This document shows positions 51,915 to 59,726 of a stretch of DNA of 64,000 nt, one piece after another. Source of the stretch: Burkholderia sp. Ax-1724 (GTDB lineage: Bacteria; Pseudomonadota; Gammaproteobacteria; Burkholderiales; Burkholderiaceae). How positions within the stretch are numbered: the stretch's first letter is position 1; each line of letters begins with the position of its first letter. The notes under the pieces are model-generated. The model was not told the DNA's origin. It saw only the letters and a list, made by a program, of their open reading frames with translations, and did no database searches. The position numbers were made by a program, and so were the translations under genes. The DNA is taken from positions 41,705-105,704 of the forward strand of contig NZ_VWWL01000027.1 of assembly GCF_011752995.1 (NCBI RefSeq), in the 5' to 3' direction.

Positions 51915-52328
51915 ATGGCACGCAACCGGTTGTGGATAAAAGGCGTGCTGATCGGTGCCGCCGCGCTCTGCGCGTGGCCGGGTTGCGTGCCTCATGCATG
52001 GGCGCGCGATTATTCGGCGCCAGCCGCGGCGAGCGTGGAAGTCGGCACCATCGCGCTGGCGCAATTGCCGCGCGAGGCGGTCAATACGTTGAACCTGATT
52101 GCCGCTGGCGGGCCTTACCCGTATGAGAAGGACGGCATCGTATTCGGCAACTACGAGCGGGTGCTGCCGGCCCATCGGCGCGGCTATTACCACGAATACA
52201 CCGTTCCCACGCCTCGCGCGCGTAACCGCGGGGCGCGCCGCATCGTCTGCGGAGGTCCGCCACGGCGAACCGACAATTGTTATTACTCGGACGACCACTA
52301 CACCAGTTTTAATCGTATTGTTGAATGA
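51915..52328 (+). CDS. Secreted barnase-like (N1/T1) ribonuclease
   Basis: 137 aa with a Sec signal peptide (LWIKGVLIGAAALCAWPG...AWA). The mature part aligns by eye with the barnase core: DGIVFGNYERVLP with Glu81 as general base, the RNRGARRIV segment with the catalytic Arg, and YYSDDHYTSFNRI with His128 as general acid. Two cysteines (112, 122) may form a disulfide. The N-terminal helices of barnase are shortened. A barstar-family gene follows 16 bp later, so this is probably a toxin or secreted digestive RNase with its inhibitor. Confidence 0.88.
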   Translation: MARNRLWIKGVLIGAAALCAWPGCVPHAWARDYSAPAAASVEVGTIALAQLPREAVNTLNLIAAGGPYPYEKDGIVFGNYERVLPAHRRGYYHEYTVPTPRARNRGARRIVCGGPPRRTDNCYYSDDHYTSFNRIVE

Positions 52329-52344
52329 CATCGGGAAGAACGGC

Positions 52345-52902
52345 ATGAGCGACAACATCTACGCGCACGACTCCGGAGTCGCGACGGATCTTTTCGCGGC
52401 CGGCGACGGCAATTTGTTCCAACGCGTCATGAAGATGCGCGCCGGCGAGGGCCGCGACGACCAGAGCGAAGCTGGCGCGACGGTTTCATCGAACGAGGAG
52501 CCCATGAGTCTTTTCCAGACCGTGAGACCGAACATCGTGCAGTCGATCCGCGCGTTCCGCGTGCAGGATCTCGCCGACGAGGCCACCCAGCTGGGCCAGC
52601 ATTTCCTCTATGCGTATTGCGCGAACGCGGCATCGAAACAGGAAGTGCTCGAAACCATCGCGACCTCTTTCCTGTTTCCCAAGCACTTCGGCAAGAACTA
52701 CGACGCGCTCTACGATTGCCTGACCGACCTCGTGCAAAAGGCCGGCGCGCAGCCCGGCTTCGTGATCGTGCTCGAACAGTTGCCGGTCGCGCAGAAATTC
52801 GACAAGGAAGGGCGCGAAACGCTGCTCGACGTGTTCCGCGAAGCGTCCGAATTCTGGGCCGAGCGCAAGGTGGCGTTCCGGGTGTTTTACTCGTTTGCGT
52901 GA
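52345..52902 (+). CDS. Barstar-family RNase inhibitor with N-terminal extension
   Basis: 185 aa from the ATG at 52345. The barstar core lies at about 95-180: FPKHFGKNYDALYDCLTDL is the hallmark segment that plugs the RNase active site, followed by a GFVIVLEQLP strand and FREASEFWAERKVAFRVFY. About 90 residues precede the core, twice the usual length. A second in-frame ATG at 52504 has GAGGAG just before it and would give a shorter inhibitor (132 aa), so two products are possible. Cytoplasmic, no signal peptide. Confidence 0.88.
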   Translation: MSDNIYAHDSGVATDLFAAGDGNLFQRVMKMRAGEGRDDQSEAGATVSSNEEPMSLFQTVRPNIVQSIRAFRVQDLADEATQLGQHFLYAYCANAASKQEVLETIATSFLFPKHFGKNYDALYDCLTDLVQKAGAQPGFVIVLEQLPVAQKFDKEGRETLLDVFREASEFWAERKVAFRVFYSFA

Positions 52903-52954
52903 TTTGCCCGACGTCCGCTTGCATTTGGAAGCAGTTTCGCGGTTGAAGTACGAC

Positions 52955-52984
52955 AAAGGCCCGCCAGTTGGCGGGCCTTTGCTT
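52955..52984. terminator. Terminator between barstar and rsmE genes
   Basis: AAAGGCCCGCC/GGCGGGCCTTT perfect 11-bp stem with loop AGTT; followed by TTTGCTTTT on the plus strand. It may act in both directions. Confidence 0.8.
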
Positions 52985-53072
52985 TTGGGGCATGCATGTC
53001 GGCTCGCGTGGGGTCGTGCCGCTTCGCGCCGGTTCGTGACGCGGAAAAACGCGCGAGGCGCGGTGCAGTGCC

Positions 53073-53813
53073 TTACCAGCCGCCCCAGCGGGCGGCCAGC
53101 GCCGATAGAACGGCCATGCCCGCGGTCTCGGTGCGCAGCACGCGCGGCCCGAGCCCGACCGCGCTGAAGCCGTGAGCGGTCGCCGCGGCTTCCTCCGCCG
53201 CGGAAAAACCGCCTTCGGGGCCGACCAGCACGGTCACGCGGCCTTTGGGCGTTGCCATGGGCAAGGCGGAAAAGTTGATGCTCGCGCGCGGCGACAACAG
53301 GATGCGCAATTCGCCCTCTTCGGGCTCGCGCGGCAGCGTGGCGAGCCAGGTGGCGATTTCGCGCACGCGCCCGACTTCCGGCAGCCGGTTGCGCCCGCAC
53401 TGCTCGCACGAGGCGCGCACGATGCCTTCCCAGTGCTGATGCCGCCGCTGCGCGCGGTCGCCGCTCAGACGCACGACGCTGCGCGTGGTGGTCAGCGGCA
53501 CGAAGCTCGACACGCCGAGTTCGACGGCCTTTTCGAGCAGCCAGTCCATCTTGTCGCCGCTCGCAATGCCTTGGGCGAGCGTCAGGTGATACGGCGTTTC
53601 GGTTTCGATTGCGCGGAATTCGCGAATTTTCACGCGAGCCGAGCGGCGTTCGACTTCGACCAGTTCGGCGCTGTATTCGCCGCCTTCGCCGTTGAACAGC
53701 ACGATCGAGTCGCCCGGCTGCAGACGCAGCACGAGCACGTGGCGCACGACATCGTCGGGAAGCTGGAGGATGTCGTCAGGATGCAGGGGAATACCGACGA
53801 AAAAGCGGGGCAT
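53073..53813 (-). CDS. rsmE: 16S rRNA m3U1498 methyltransferase
   Basis: SPOUT-class methyltransferase. 246 aa from the ATG at 53813 (MPRFFVGIPLHP); an in-frame ATG five codons upstream is possible. N-terminal PUA-like domain (VLRLQPGDSIVLFNGEGGEY), EKAVELGVSSFVPL, and the knot motif VGPEGGFSAAEEA plus LGPRVLRTETAG that binds SAM. Full length for RsmE (about 243). It starts about 20 bp after the VOC gene stop on the same strand. Confidence 0.95.
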   Translation of the reverse strand: MPRFFVGIPLHPDDILQLPDDVVRHVLVLRLQPGDSIVLFNGEGGEYSAELVEVERRSARVKIREFRAIETETPYHLTLAQGIASGDKMDWLLEKAVELGVSSFVPLTTTRSVVRLSGDRAQRRHQHWEGIVRASCEQCGRNRLPEVGRVREIATWLATLPREPEEGELRILLSPRASINFSALPMATPKGRVTVLVGPEGGFSAAEEAAATAHGFSAVGLGPRVLRTETAGMAVLSALAARWGGW

Positions 53814-53832
53814 CAAAAAAATACTCATCGAT

Positions 53833-54246
53833 TCAGGAAAGGTGGCGGGCGAGCGCCCAACGGTAGCCGTCCGGATCTTCGACCTGGGCGAAGCGGTCGC
53901 CCCAGAACTGATCCTGCGGCTCGCTCAGCGATTTTGCGCCGGCCGCGAGTGCCCGCGCATAAACCGCGTCGACGTCCTCGACATAGACATAAAACGATTG
54001 CGGGGCGATGGCGCCCGCGCTTCGCGGCGTTTTTGCGACCGAGCCGAATGCCCCTTCCGGCGCGAACATTACAATCAGCTGGCCTTGATAGGTCATCTCG
54101 ACATGCATGACCATGCCGTCGTCCTGGACACTATCGCGGACCTCGAAGCCGAACGCGGCGGAATAGAACGCGGTCGACGCGTGCGCATCGCGCACCGTCA
54201 GATAGGGGGTGAGCCAGGGCACGCCGGCGGGGCGGGGGGCGGTCAT
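53833..54246 (-). CDS. VOC superfamily (glyoxalase/bleomycin-resistance-like) protein
   Basis: 137 aa from the ATG at 54246, which has GGAG upstream; the longer frame to 54414 is unsupported. One VOC module: PYLTVRDAHASTAFYSAAFGFEV, MHVEMTYQGQLIVMF, and DRFAQVEDPDGYRWALARH, resembling the PhnB/glyoxalase-like subgroup. Metal-binding His/Glu are only partly evident, so enzymatic activity and substrate remain open. Confidence 0.85.
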   Translation of the reverse strand: MTAPRPAGVPWLTPYLTVRDAHASTAFYSAAFGFEVRDSVQDDGMVMHVEMTYQGQLIVMFAPEGAFGSVAKTPRSAGAIAPQSFYVYVEDVDAVYARALAAGAKSLSEPQDQFWGDRFAQVEDPDGYRWALARHLS

Positions 54247-54403
54247 CGAATTCTCCGGATCTCGGGTTTCGCGGGGCGCATGCTGCGGATCGACGTCAAC
54301 ATGGGCGTATCGATACGCGTACTGCACACATGCTGCGTATATTGCGCACCGGCATCGCGGTCCAGCCGAACCGTCGCATTGTGCCCACGCTTCAATCTGA
54401 TGG

Positions 54404-55276
54404 CTATAAGACACAACCTAGTTTATCGCGCACCGATCGCGCTGCCGAGAATAGCCCCGCATGCAAAGCCGGATCGTAGTGCCTGAGCGCATCGATCCGG
54501 CGCGCGGCGAGGCGGTCGGCGAGCGTGCCGGCGGTGAGGGCGGCCGGGTCGAGCGTGCCGCTCGCGACGGCCATCATCCATAGCGAGCCGTAGAGCGGCA
54601 CGAAGGTGCTCATCGTGCGCACGGTCGCGAAGGCGCCGCGCAGATCGCCGAGCAGGCCGGCAATGCGCGGCGCGTGGAAATACGGCGAGCCGAGATGCAG
54701 CGACAGCGCGGCGTCCGCGCTCATCACGCGCTTGAGTTGCGCGTAGAAGGCGGGTGTGTAGAGACCGGCGGCGGGGGAGTCGGGCGGCGTCAGGTCGAAC
54801 ACGACGAGATCGAAACGCGTGCCCTCAGCCGTGGACATGGCCGCAGCCACGTACTGCGCGGCGTCGCCGATCACGAGTTCGACGCGCGGATCGTCGAACG
54901 CTCCGCCGTGCACGTCCGGCAAATGCTCGAGCGTGAGGCGCACGACCTCGGCATCGAGTTCGGCCACGACGATCCGCTCGATGCCCGGATGCCTGAGCAA
55001 CTGCCGCGCGGCGCCGCCGTCGCCGCCGCCGAGCACCAGCGCCGCGCGCGGGTCGGGATGCGCGAGCGCGGCCGGGTGCACCATGCATTCGTGGTAGATG
55101 AATTCGTCGGCGGCGGACGTCATCGGCCGGCCGTCGAGCGTGAAGAGGCGTCCCAACTGCGGCGTGTCCCAGATCTCGATCGTCTGATAAGGAGACGCGA
55201 CGCGCTCGATCAGGCGCGCGTTCGCAAAGCCGTAGACGGCGTCGGGACTCGGCTGGAACAGCAGGGGCGGATTCAC
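54404..55276 (-). CDS. Spermidine synthase-like (SpeE family) protein
   Basis: 290 aa if started at the GTG at 55276 (MNPPLLFQPSPDAVYGFANARL). No ATG lies near; the frame runs further upstream to 55618 but with no family similarity. Small N-terminal beta domain (SPYQTIEIWDTPQLGRLFTLDG), then the methyltransferase-fold domain: ALVLGGGDGGAARQLL, VVAELDAEVV, and FDLTPPDSPAAGLY (the Asp motif of aminopropyltransferases is kept). No speD nearby, so the aminopropyl donor supply, or the exact reaction, is uncertain. Confidence 0.82.
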   Translation of the reverse strand: MNPPLLFQPSPDAVYGFANARLIERVASPYQTIEIWDTPQLGRLFTLDGRPMTSAADEFIYHECMVHPAALAHPDPRAALVLGGGDGGAARQLLRHPGIERIVVAELDAEVVRLTLEHLPDVHGGAFDDPRVELVIGDAAQYVAAAMSTAEGTRFDLVVFDLTPPDSPAAGLYTPAFYAQLKRVMSADAALSLHLGSPYFHAPRIAGLLGDLRGAFATVRTMSTFVPLYGSLWMMAVASGTLDPAALTAGTLADRLAARRIDALRHYDPALHAGLFSAARSVRDKLGCVL

Positions 55277-55410
55277 GGCGGACGGGCTCGGGTTCGGACG
55301 TGGCGGGGTGGACGATGAAATTGTAAAGGGCGCCTTCGGCTCGTGCCCGTGGCGCGTGCATCGGAGCGCGCGGCTCGCGGGCTTTCGCGTCGGGGGGCGG
55401 GTTAACCTTC

Positions 55411-55419
55411 TGTTAGAAT
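55411..55419 (+). promoter_or_regulatory. Possible extended -10 for tkt
   Basis: TGTTAGAAT fits an extended -10 (TGn-TAGAAT), 138 bp before the tkt ATG. No clear -35. Confidence 0.35.
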
Positions 55420-55556
55420 GTGACGCTTTCAGCCTTGTCCGTTTGCTCTGCCCGTTTCGCGTCTCCTGGCGCCGCATCGTGCGCCGTAGCGAACCGGCCG
55501 CCGAGCTTCCGGGCCTCAAGCGCGCTCCGCTTTCTGACTCTGTCTCCGGACTCGAC

Positions 55557-57578
55557 ATGACGACCCCGTCTCCCGCACCCACTTCCCTGATGGCAAACGC
55601 AATCCGTGCGTTGTCCATGGACGCCGTTCAAAAGGCGAACTCTGGCCACCCCGGCATGCCGATGGGCATGGCCGAAATCGGCGTCGCCCTGTGGTCGCGT
55701 CATCTGCGCCATAACCCGACGAACCCGCAATGGGCTGATCGCGACCGCTTCGTCCTGTCGAATGGTCATGGCTCGATGCTGCTGTACTCGCTGCTGCATC
55801 TGACCGGCTACGATCTGCCGATGGAAGAGCTGAAGAACTTCCGCCAGCTTCATTCCAAGACGCCGGGCCACCCGGAATACGGCATCACGCCGGGCGTCGA
55901 GACGACCACCGGCCCGCTCGGCCAGGGTCTCGCGAACGCGGTCGGCATGGCGCTCGCCGAGTCGCTGCTCGCTACCGAATTCAACAAGCCCGACGCGAAG
56001 ATCGTCGATCACCACACCTACGTGTTCGTCGGCGACGGCTGCCTGATGGAAGGCATCTCGCACGAAGCCTGCTCGCTCGCGGGCGTGCTGAAGCTGAACA
56101 AGCTGATCGCGTTCTACGACGATAACGGCATCTCGATCGACGGCGAAGTGGTGCACTGGTTCCACGACGACACGCCCAAGCGCTTCGAAGCCTACGGCTG
56201 GAACGTGATCCCGAACGTGGTCGGCCATGACGTCGACGCGGTGGACGCGGCGATCAAACAGGCCAAACAGTCGGACAAGCCGACGCTGATCTGCTGCAAG
56301 ACCGTGATCGGCGAAGGCGCGCCGACCAAGGCCGGCTCGCACGACTCGCACGGCGCGCCGCTCGGCGACAAGGAAATCGCGGCGACGCGCGAGGCGATCG
56401 GCTGGAAGTGGGAGCCGTTCGTGATTCCGCAGGAAGTCTATGCGGCATGGGATGCGAAGGAAGCGGGCGCGCGCTTCGAATCTGACTGGGACAAGGCGTT
56501 CGCGGCCTACGCGGCGAAGTACCCGGCGGAGGCGGCCGAGTTCAAGCGCCGCAGCGCGAAGCAGCTGCCGGCCGACTGGAAGGAGAAGGCCCAGGCGATC
56601 ATCGCCGGCGCCAACGAACGCGCGGAAACCGTGGCGACGCGCAAGGCCTCGCAACAGGCGATCGAAGGCCTGTCGACCGTGCTGCCCGAACTGCTCGGCG
56701 GTTCCGCCGACCTGACCGGCTCGAACCTGACCAACTGGAAGGCCGCCAAGCCGGTGCGCGTGAATGCCGAAGGCCGTGCCGCCGGCAACTACGTGAACTA
56801 CGGCGTGCGCGAATTCGGCATGAGCGCCGCAATCAACGGCGTCGCGCTGCATGGCGGCTTCAAGGCGTTCGGCGGCACGTTCCTGACGTTCTCGGACTAC
56901 AGCCGCAACGCGCTGCGCGTCGCCGCGCTGATGAAAGCACCGTCGATCTTCGTGTTCACGCACGACTCGATCGGTCTCGGCGAAGACGGCCCGACCCATC
57001 AGTCGATCGAGCACGTCGCGAGCCTGCGCATGATCCCGAACCTGCACACGTGGCGTCCGGCCGACACGGTCGAAACCGCGGTGGCGTGGACTCACGCGGT
57101 CGAGCAGGAAGGCCCGTCGTGCCTGATCTTCAGCCGTCAGAACCTGCCGTTCTCGGAGCGCACCGACGCGCAGATCGCCAACATCGACAAGGGCGGCTAC
57201 GTGCTGCGCGACTGGCAAGAGGAAATCGTCGCGCGCAAGATCATCCTGATCGCCACCGGCTCGGAAGTCGAACTCGCGCTGAAGGCCGTCGAGCCGCTCG
57301 CGCGCGAAGGCATCGCGGCACGTGTCGTGTCGATGCCGTCGACGACCGTGTTCGACCGGCAGGATGCCGAGTACCGCGAACGCGTGCTGCCGCACGGCGT
57401 GCGCCGCGTCGCGATCGAAGCGGGCGTGTCGGATTTCTGGCGCAAGTACGTGGGTCTCGAAGGCGGCGTGGTCGGCATCGACACGTTCGGCGAATCGGCC
57501 CCGGCTGGCGTGCTGTTCAAGCATTTCGGCTTTACCGTCGAGCACGTGGTGGCGACGGCCAAGGCCGCGCTCGGCTGA
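55557..57578 (+). CDS. tkt: Transketolase
   Basis: TPP enzyme of the pentose-phosphate and Calvin-type pathways. The start is the ATG at 55557 (MTTPSPAPTSLMANAIRALSMD), 673 aa; the frame upstream to 55308 is not coding. Landmarks: KANSGHPGMPMGMAEIG, the TPP motif GDGCLMEGISHEACSLAGVLKLNKLIAFYD region, SADLTGSNLTNWK, and GEDGPTHQSIEHVASLR. Followed 122 bp later by gapA on the same strand, a glycolytic pairing common in Burkholderia and relatives. Confidence 0.96.
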   Translation: MTTPSPAPTSLMANAIRALSMDAVQKANSGHPGMPMGMAEIGVALWSRHLRHNPTNPQWADRDRFVLSNGHGSMLLYSLLHLTGYDLPMEELKNFRQLHSKTPGHPEYGITPGVETTTGPLGQGLANAVGMALAESLLATEFNKPDAKIVDHHTYVFVGDGCLMEGISHEACSLAGVLKLNKLIAFYDDNGISIDGEVVHWFHDDTPKRFEAYGWNVIPNVVGHDVDAVDAAIKQAKQSDKPTLICCKTVIGEGAPTKAGSHDSHGAPLGDKEIAATREAIGWKWEPFVIPQEVYAAWDAKEAGARFESDWDKAFAAYAAKYPAEAAEFKRRSAKQLPADWKEKAQAIIAGANERAETVATRKASQQAIEGLSTVLPELLGGSADLTGSNLTNWKAAKPVRVNAEGRAAGNYVNYGVREFGMSAAINGVALHGGFKAFGGTFLTFSDYSRNALRVAALMKAPSIFVFTHDSIGLGEDGPTHQSIEHVASLRMIPNLHTWRPADTVETAVAWTHAVEQEGPSCLIFSRQNLPFSERTDAQIANIDKGGYVLRDWQEEIVARKIILIATGSEVELALKAVEPLAREGIAARVVSMPSTTVFDRQDAEYRERVLPHGVRRVAIEAGVSDFWRKYVGLEGGVVGIDTFGESAPAGVLFKHFGFTVEHVVATAKAALG

Positions 57579-57700
57579 TCCGGCGCAGGCTCGGCACAAG
57601 CGTTGCCGCCGCGCCCCATGCGGCTGCGCGGCAACGCACCGAACTGCACGCCCGATCAGGCGAACATAAACGGATTTTTTTAGCCATCAGGAGATAAATC

Positions 57701-58711
57701 ATGACGATTCGCGTCGCAATCAACGGCTACGGCCGGATCGGCCGCAACACCCTGCGCGCCTTCTACGAAAACGGCAAGAAGCACGATCTCGAAATCGTCG
57801 CCATCAACGATCTGGGCGATGCGAAGACCAACGCCCACCTGACGCAGTACGACACCGCGCACGGCAAGTTCCCGGGCGAAGTGTCGGTGGACGGCGACTA
57901 TCTCGTCGTGAACGGCGACAAGATCCGCGTGCTGGCGAACCGCAACCCGGCCGAGCTGCCGTGGGGCGAACTCGGCGTCGACGTCGTGATGGAGTGCACG
58001 GGCTTTTTCACGACCAAGGAAAAGGCCAGCGCGCACATCAAGGGCGGCGCGAAGAAGGTCATCATCTCGGCGCCGGGCGGCAAGGACGTGGACGCGACGG
58101 TCGTCTACGGCGTGAACCACAACGTGCTGAAGGCATCGGACACGGTCATTTCGAACGCCTCGTGCACGACCAACTGCCTCGCGCCGCTGGTCAAGCCGCT
58201 GAACGACAAGATCGGCCTCGTGAACGGCCTGATGACGACGATCCACGCGTACACGAACGACCAGGTGCTGACCGACGTCTATCACGAAGACCTGCGCCGC
58301 GCGCGTTCGGCCACGCATAGCCAGATCCCGACCAAGACCGGCGCTGCGTCGGCGGTCGGCCTCGTGCTGCCGGAACTGAACGGCAAGCTCGACGGCTACG
58401 CGATCCGCGTCCCGACGATCAACGTGTCGGTCGTCGACCTGTCGTTCATCGCCGCGCGCGACACGACGGTCGAGGAAGTCAACGCGATCATGAAGGAAGC
58501 GTCGCAAGGCGCGCTGAAGGGCATCCTCGGCTACAACGACGCGCCGCTCGTGTCGGTCGACTTCAACCACAACCCGGCTTCGTCGACGTTCGACGCGACG
58601 CTGACCAAGGTGTCGGGCCGTCTCGTGAAGGTGTCGAGCTGGTACGACAACGAGTGGGGCTTCTCGAACCGCATGCTGGACACGGCGGTGGCGCTCGCGA
58701 ACGCGAAGTAA
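57701..58711 (+). CDS. gapA: Glyceraldehyde-3-phosphate dehydrogenase (type I)
   Basis: NAD-dependent glycolytic enzyme, 336 aa. INGYGRIGRN (8-17) starts the Rossmann fold, catalytic Cys155 lies in SNASCTTNCLAP, and the partner His and the RAATHSQIPTKTGAA-like phosphate site (RARSATHSQIPTKTG) are present. AGGAG lies seven bases before the ATG. It may be co-transcribed with tkt since no terminator separates them. Ends in a strong terminator. Confidence 0.97.
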   Translation: MTIRVAINGYGRIGRNTLRAFYENGKKHDLEIVAINDLGDAKTNAHLTQYDTAHGKFPGEVSVDGDYLVVNGDKIRVLANRNPAELPWGELGVDVVMECTGFFTTKEKASAHIKGGAKKVIISAPGGKDVDATVVYGVNHNVLKASDTVISNASCTTNCLAPLVKPLNDKIGLVNGLMTTIHAYTNDQVLTDVYHEDLRRARSATHSQIPTKTGAASAVGLVLPELNGKLDGYAIRVPTINVSVVDLSFIAARDTTVEEVNAIMKEASQGALKGILGYNDAPLVSVDFNHNPASSTFDATLTKVSGRLVKVSSWYDNEWGFSNRMLDTAVALANAK

Positions 58712-58756
58712 GGGCTAAGTAAGCAGCAAGCGGTGTCGTCACTGACGCTGTATGCA

Positions 58757-58784
58757 AAAGCCGCTCCTTGGAGCGGCTTTTTTT
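58757..58784 (+). terminator. Rho-independent terminator of gapA
   Basis: AAAGCCGCTCC/GGAGCGGCTTT with a TT loop and seven T residues, 45 bp after the gapA stop. The shorter A-run may also serve the convergent gntR gene. Confidence 0.88.
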
Positions 58785-58796
58785 CGTCCGCGGTTT

Positions 58797-59492
58797 TTAC
58801 GCCGATGACGGGGTCGGGAAATAGACGCCCGCGCGTTGCGCGGCGTTCGCAATATGCGTTTCGATGGCCTTGCCGGCGCGCAGCGAATCGCGCGCCTGCA
58901 GAGCGTCGAGAATCGCGCGGTGCTCGGTGTACGTGGACAGCACGAGCTCGCGCCGATAGAACGGCATGCGCTGGCTTTCCTTCATGATCTCCGCGCTGCT
59001 GCGCAGGATCGATTCGATCGCCGCATTGCCGGCAATGCTGACGATCCGCATATGGAACTCGTAGTCGAGGCGCGCGGCCTCGTCGAGTTCCTCGCAGGCG
59101 AGCGCGGTTTGCATTGCCGCGACGTTTTCTTCGAGCCAGGCGAGGTCGCTGTCGCTGACCGCGAGCACCGCCATGCGCGCGACGAAGCCTTCGAGCGCGT
59201 AGCGCATCTGATAGGTGTCCGGCAGCGACGACTGCTCGGCGAAGCGCCACGATTGCGCCGCTTTCGCCTCGGTGCTTTCGACGTACACGCCCTTGCCGGG
59301 GCGGATCACGAGCAGCCCGAGCGCTTCGAGTGTCGAGAGCGCTTCGCGCAGCGATGCGCGGCTGATCGACAGTTCATCGGAAAGCTGGCGCTGCGCCGGC
59401 AGCAGACTGCCCACTGGATAGACGCCCCCTTCGATTCGCTCGCGAATGGTCGCGATGGCGGCGTCGGTGACGGTGTGCGGGACGTTTTTCAT
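58797..59492 (-). CDS. GntR-family regulator with FCD domain
   Basis: 231 aa. N-terminal winged HTH (residues 10-75: RIEGGVYPVGSLLPAQRQLSDELSISRAS...), then an all-helical FCD effector domain with the metal-binding Asp/His pattern (DYEFHMRIVSIAGN, TEHRAIL, ETHIANAA). Divergent from the dctA-type gene, with TGGTC-type palindromes in the shared region, so it most likely represses that transporter and itself, responding to a carboxylate. Ligand unknown. Confidence 0.92.
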   Translation of the reverse strand: MKNVPHTVTDAAIATIRERIEGGVYPVGSLLPAQRQLSDELSISRASLREALSTLEALGLLVIRPGKGVYVESTEAKAAQSWRFAEQSSLPDTYQMRYALEGFVARMAVLAVSDSDLAWLEENVAAMQTALACEELDEAARLDYEFHMRIVSIAGNAAIESILRSSAEIMKESQRMPFYRRELVLSTYTEHRAILDALQARDSLRAGKAIETHIANAAQRAGVYFPTPSSA

Positions 59493-59512
59493 GATGGCTC
59501 ACTCGATGGCGC

Positions 59513-59521
59513 GGTCTGACC
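59513..59521. promoter_or_regulatory. GntR operator half near gntR start
   Basis: GGTCTGACC is a perfect palindrome (extended to CGGTCTGACCG) 21 bp upstream of the gntR ATG, with the same GGTC/GACC half-sites as the stronger site at 59671, which suggests autoregulation. Confidence 0.5.
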
Positions 59522-59628
59522 GGTATTCTAGTACGCGATCAGGGCGGGCGTTGCATGCCACGGCGGCGTTCCGCAATCCGCCCCTAAACCGCTTGAGAAA
59601 CAACGGGTAAACACTGTTCGATCAATCC

Positions 59629-59657
59629 TTGACGTGAGTATATCGGCTTCCTACTAT
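59629..59657 (+). promoter_or_regulatory. dctA-type gene promoter
   Basis: TTGACG at 59629-59634 and TACTAT at 59652-59657 separated by 17 bp; predicted start near 59664, 63 nt before the GTG start codon. Confidence 0.7.
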
Positions 59658-59670
59658 TCGCCATAACAGT

Positions 59671-59685
59671 ACTGGTCGGACCAGT
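59671..59685. promoter_or_regulatory. Perfect palindromic GntR/FCD operator
   Basis: ACTGGTCGGACCAGT, a 15-bp perfect palindrome with the TGGT...ACCA arms typical of FCD-type GntR regulators (compare PdhR and LldR sites). It lies about 7 bp downstream of the predicted transcription start, where binding would block elongation or promoter escape. Confidence 0.7.
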
Positions 59686-59726
59686 CTGAACAGATGCCAC
59701 CGAGACACCGTTATCAGGAGGAAGCC

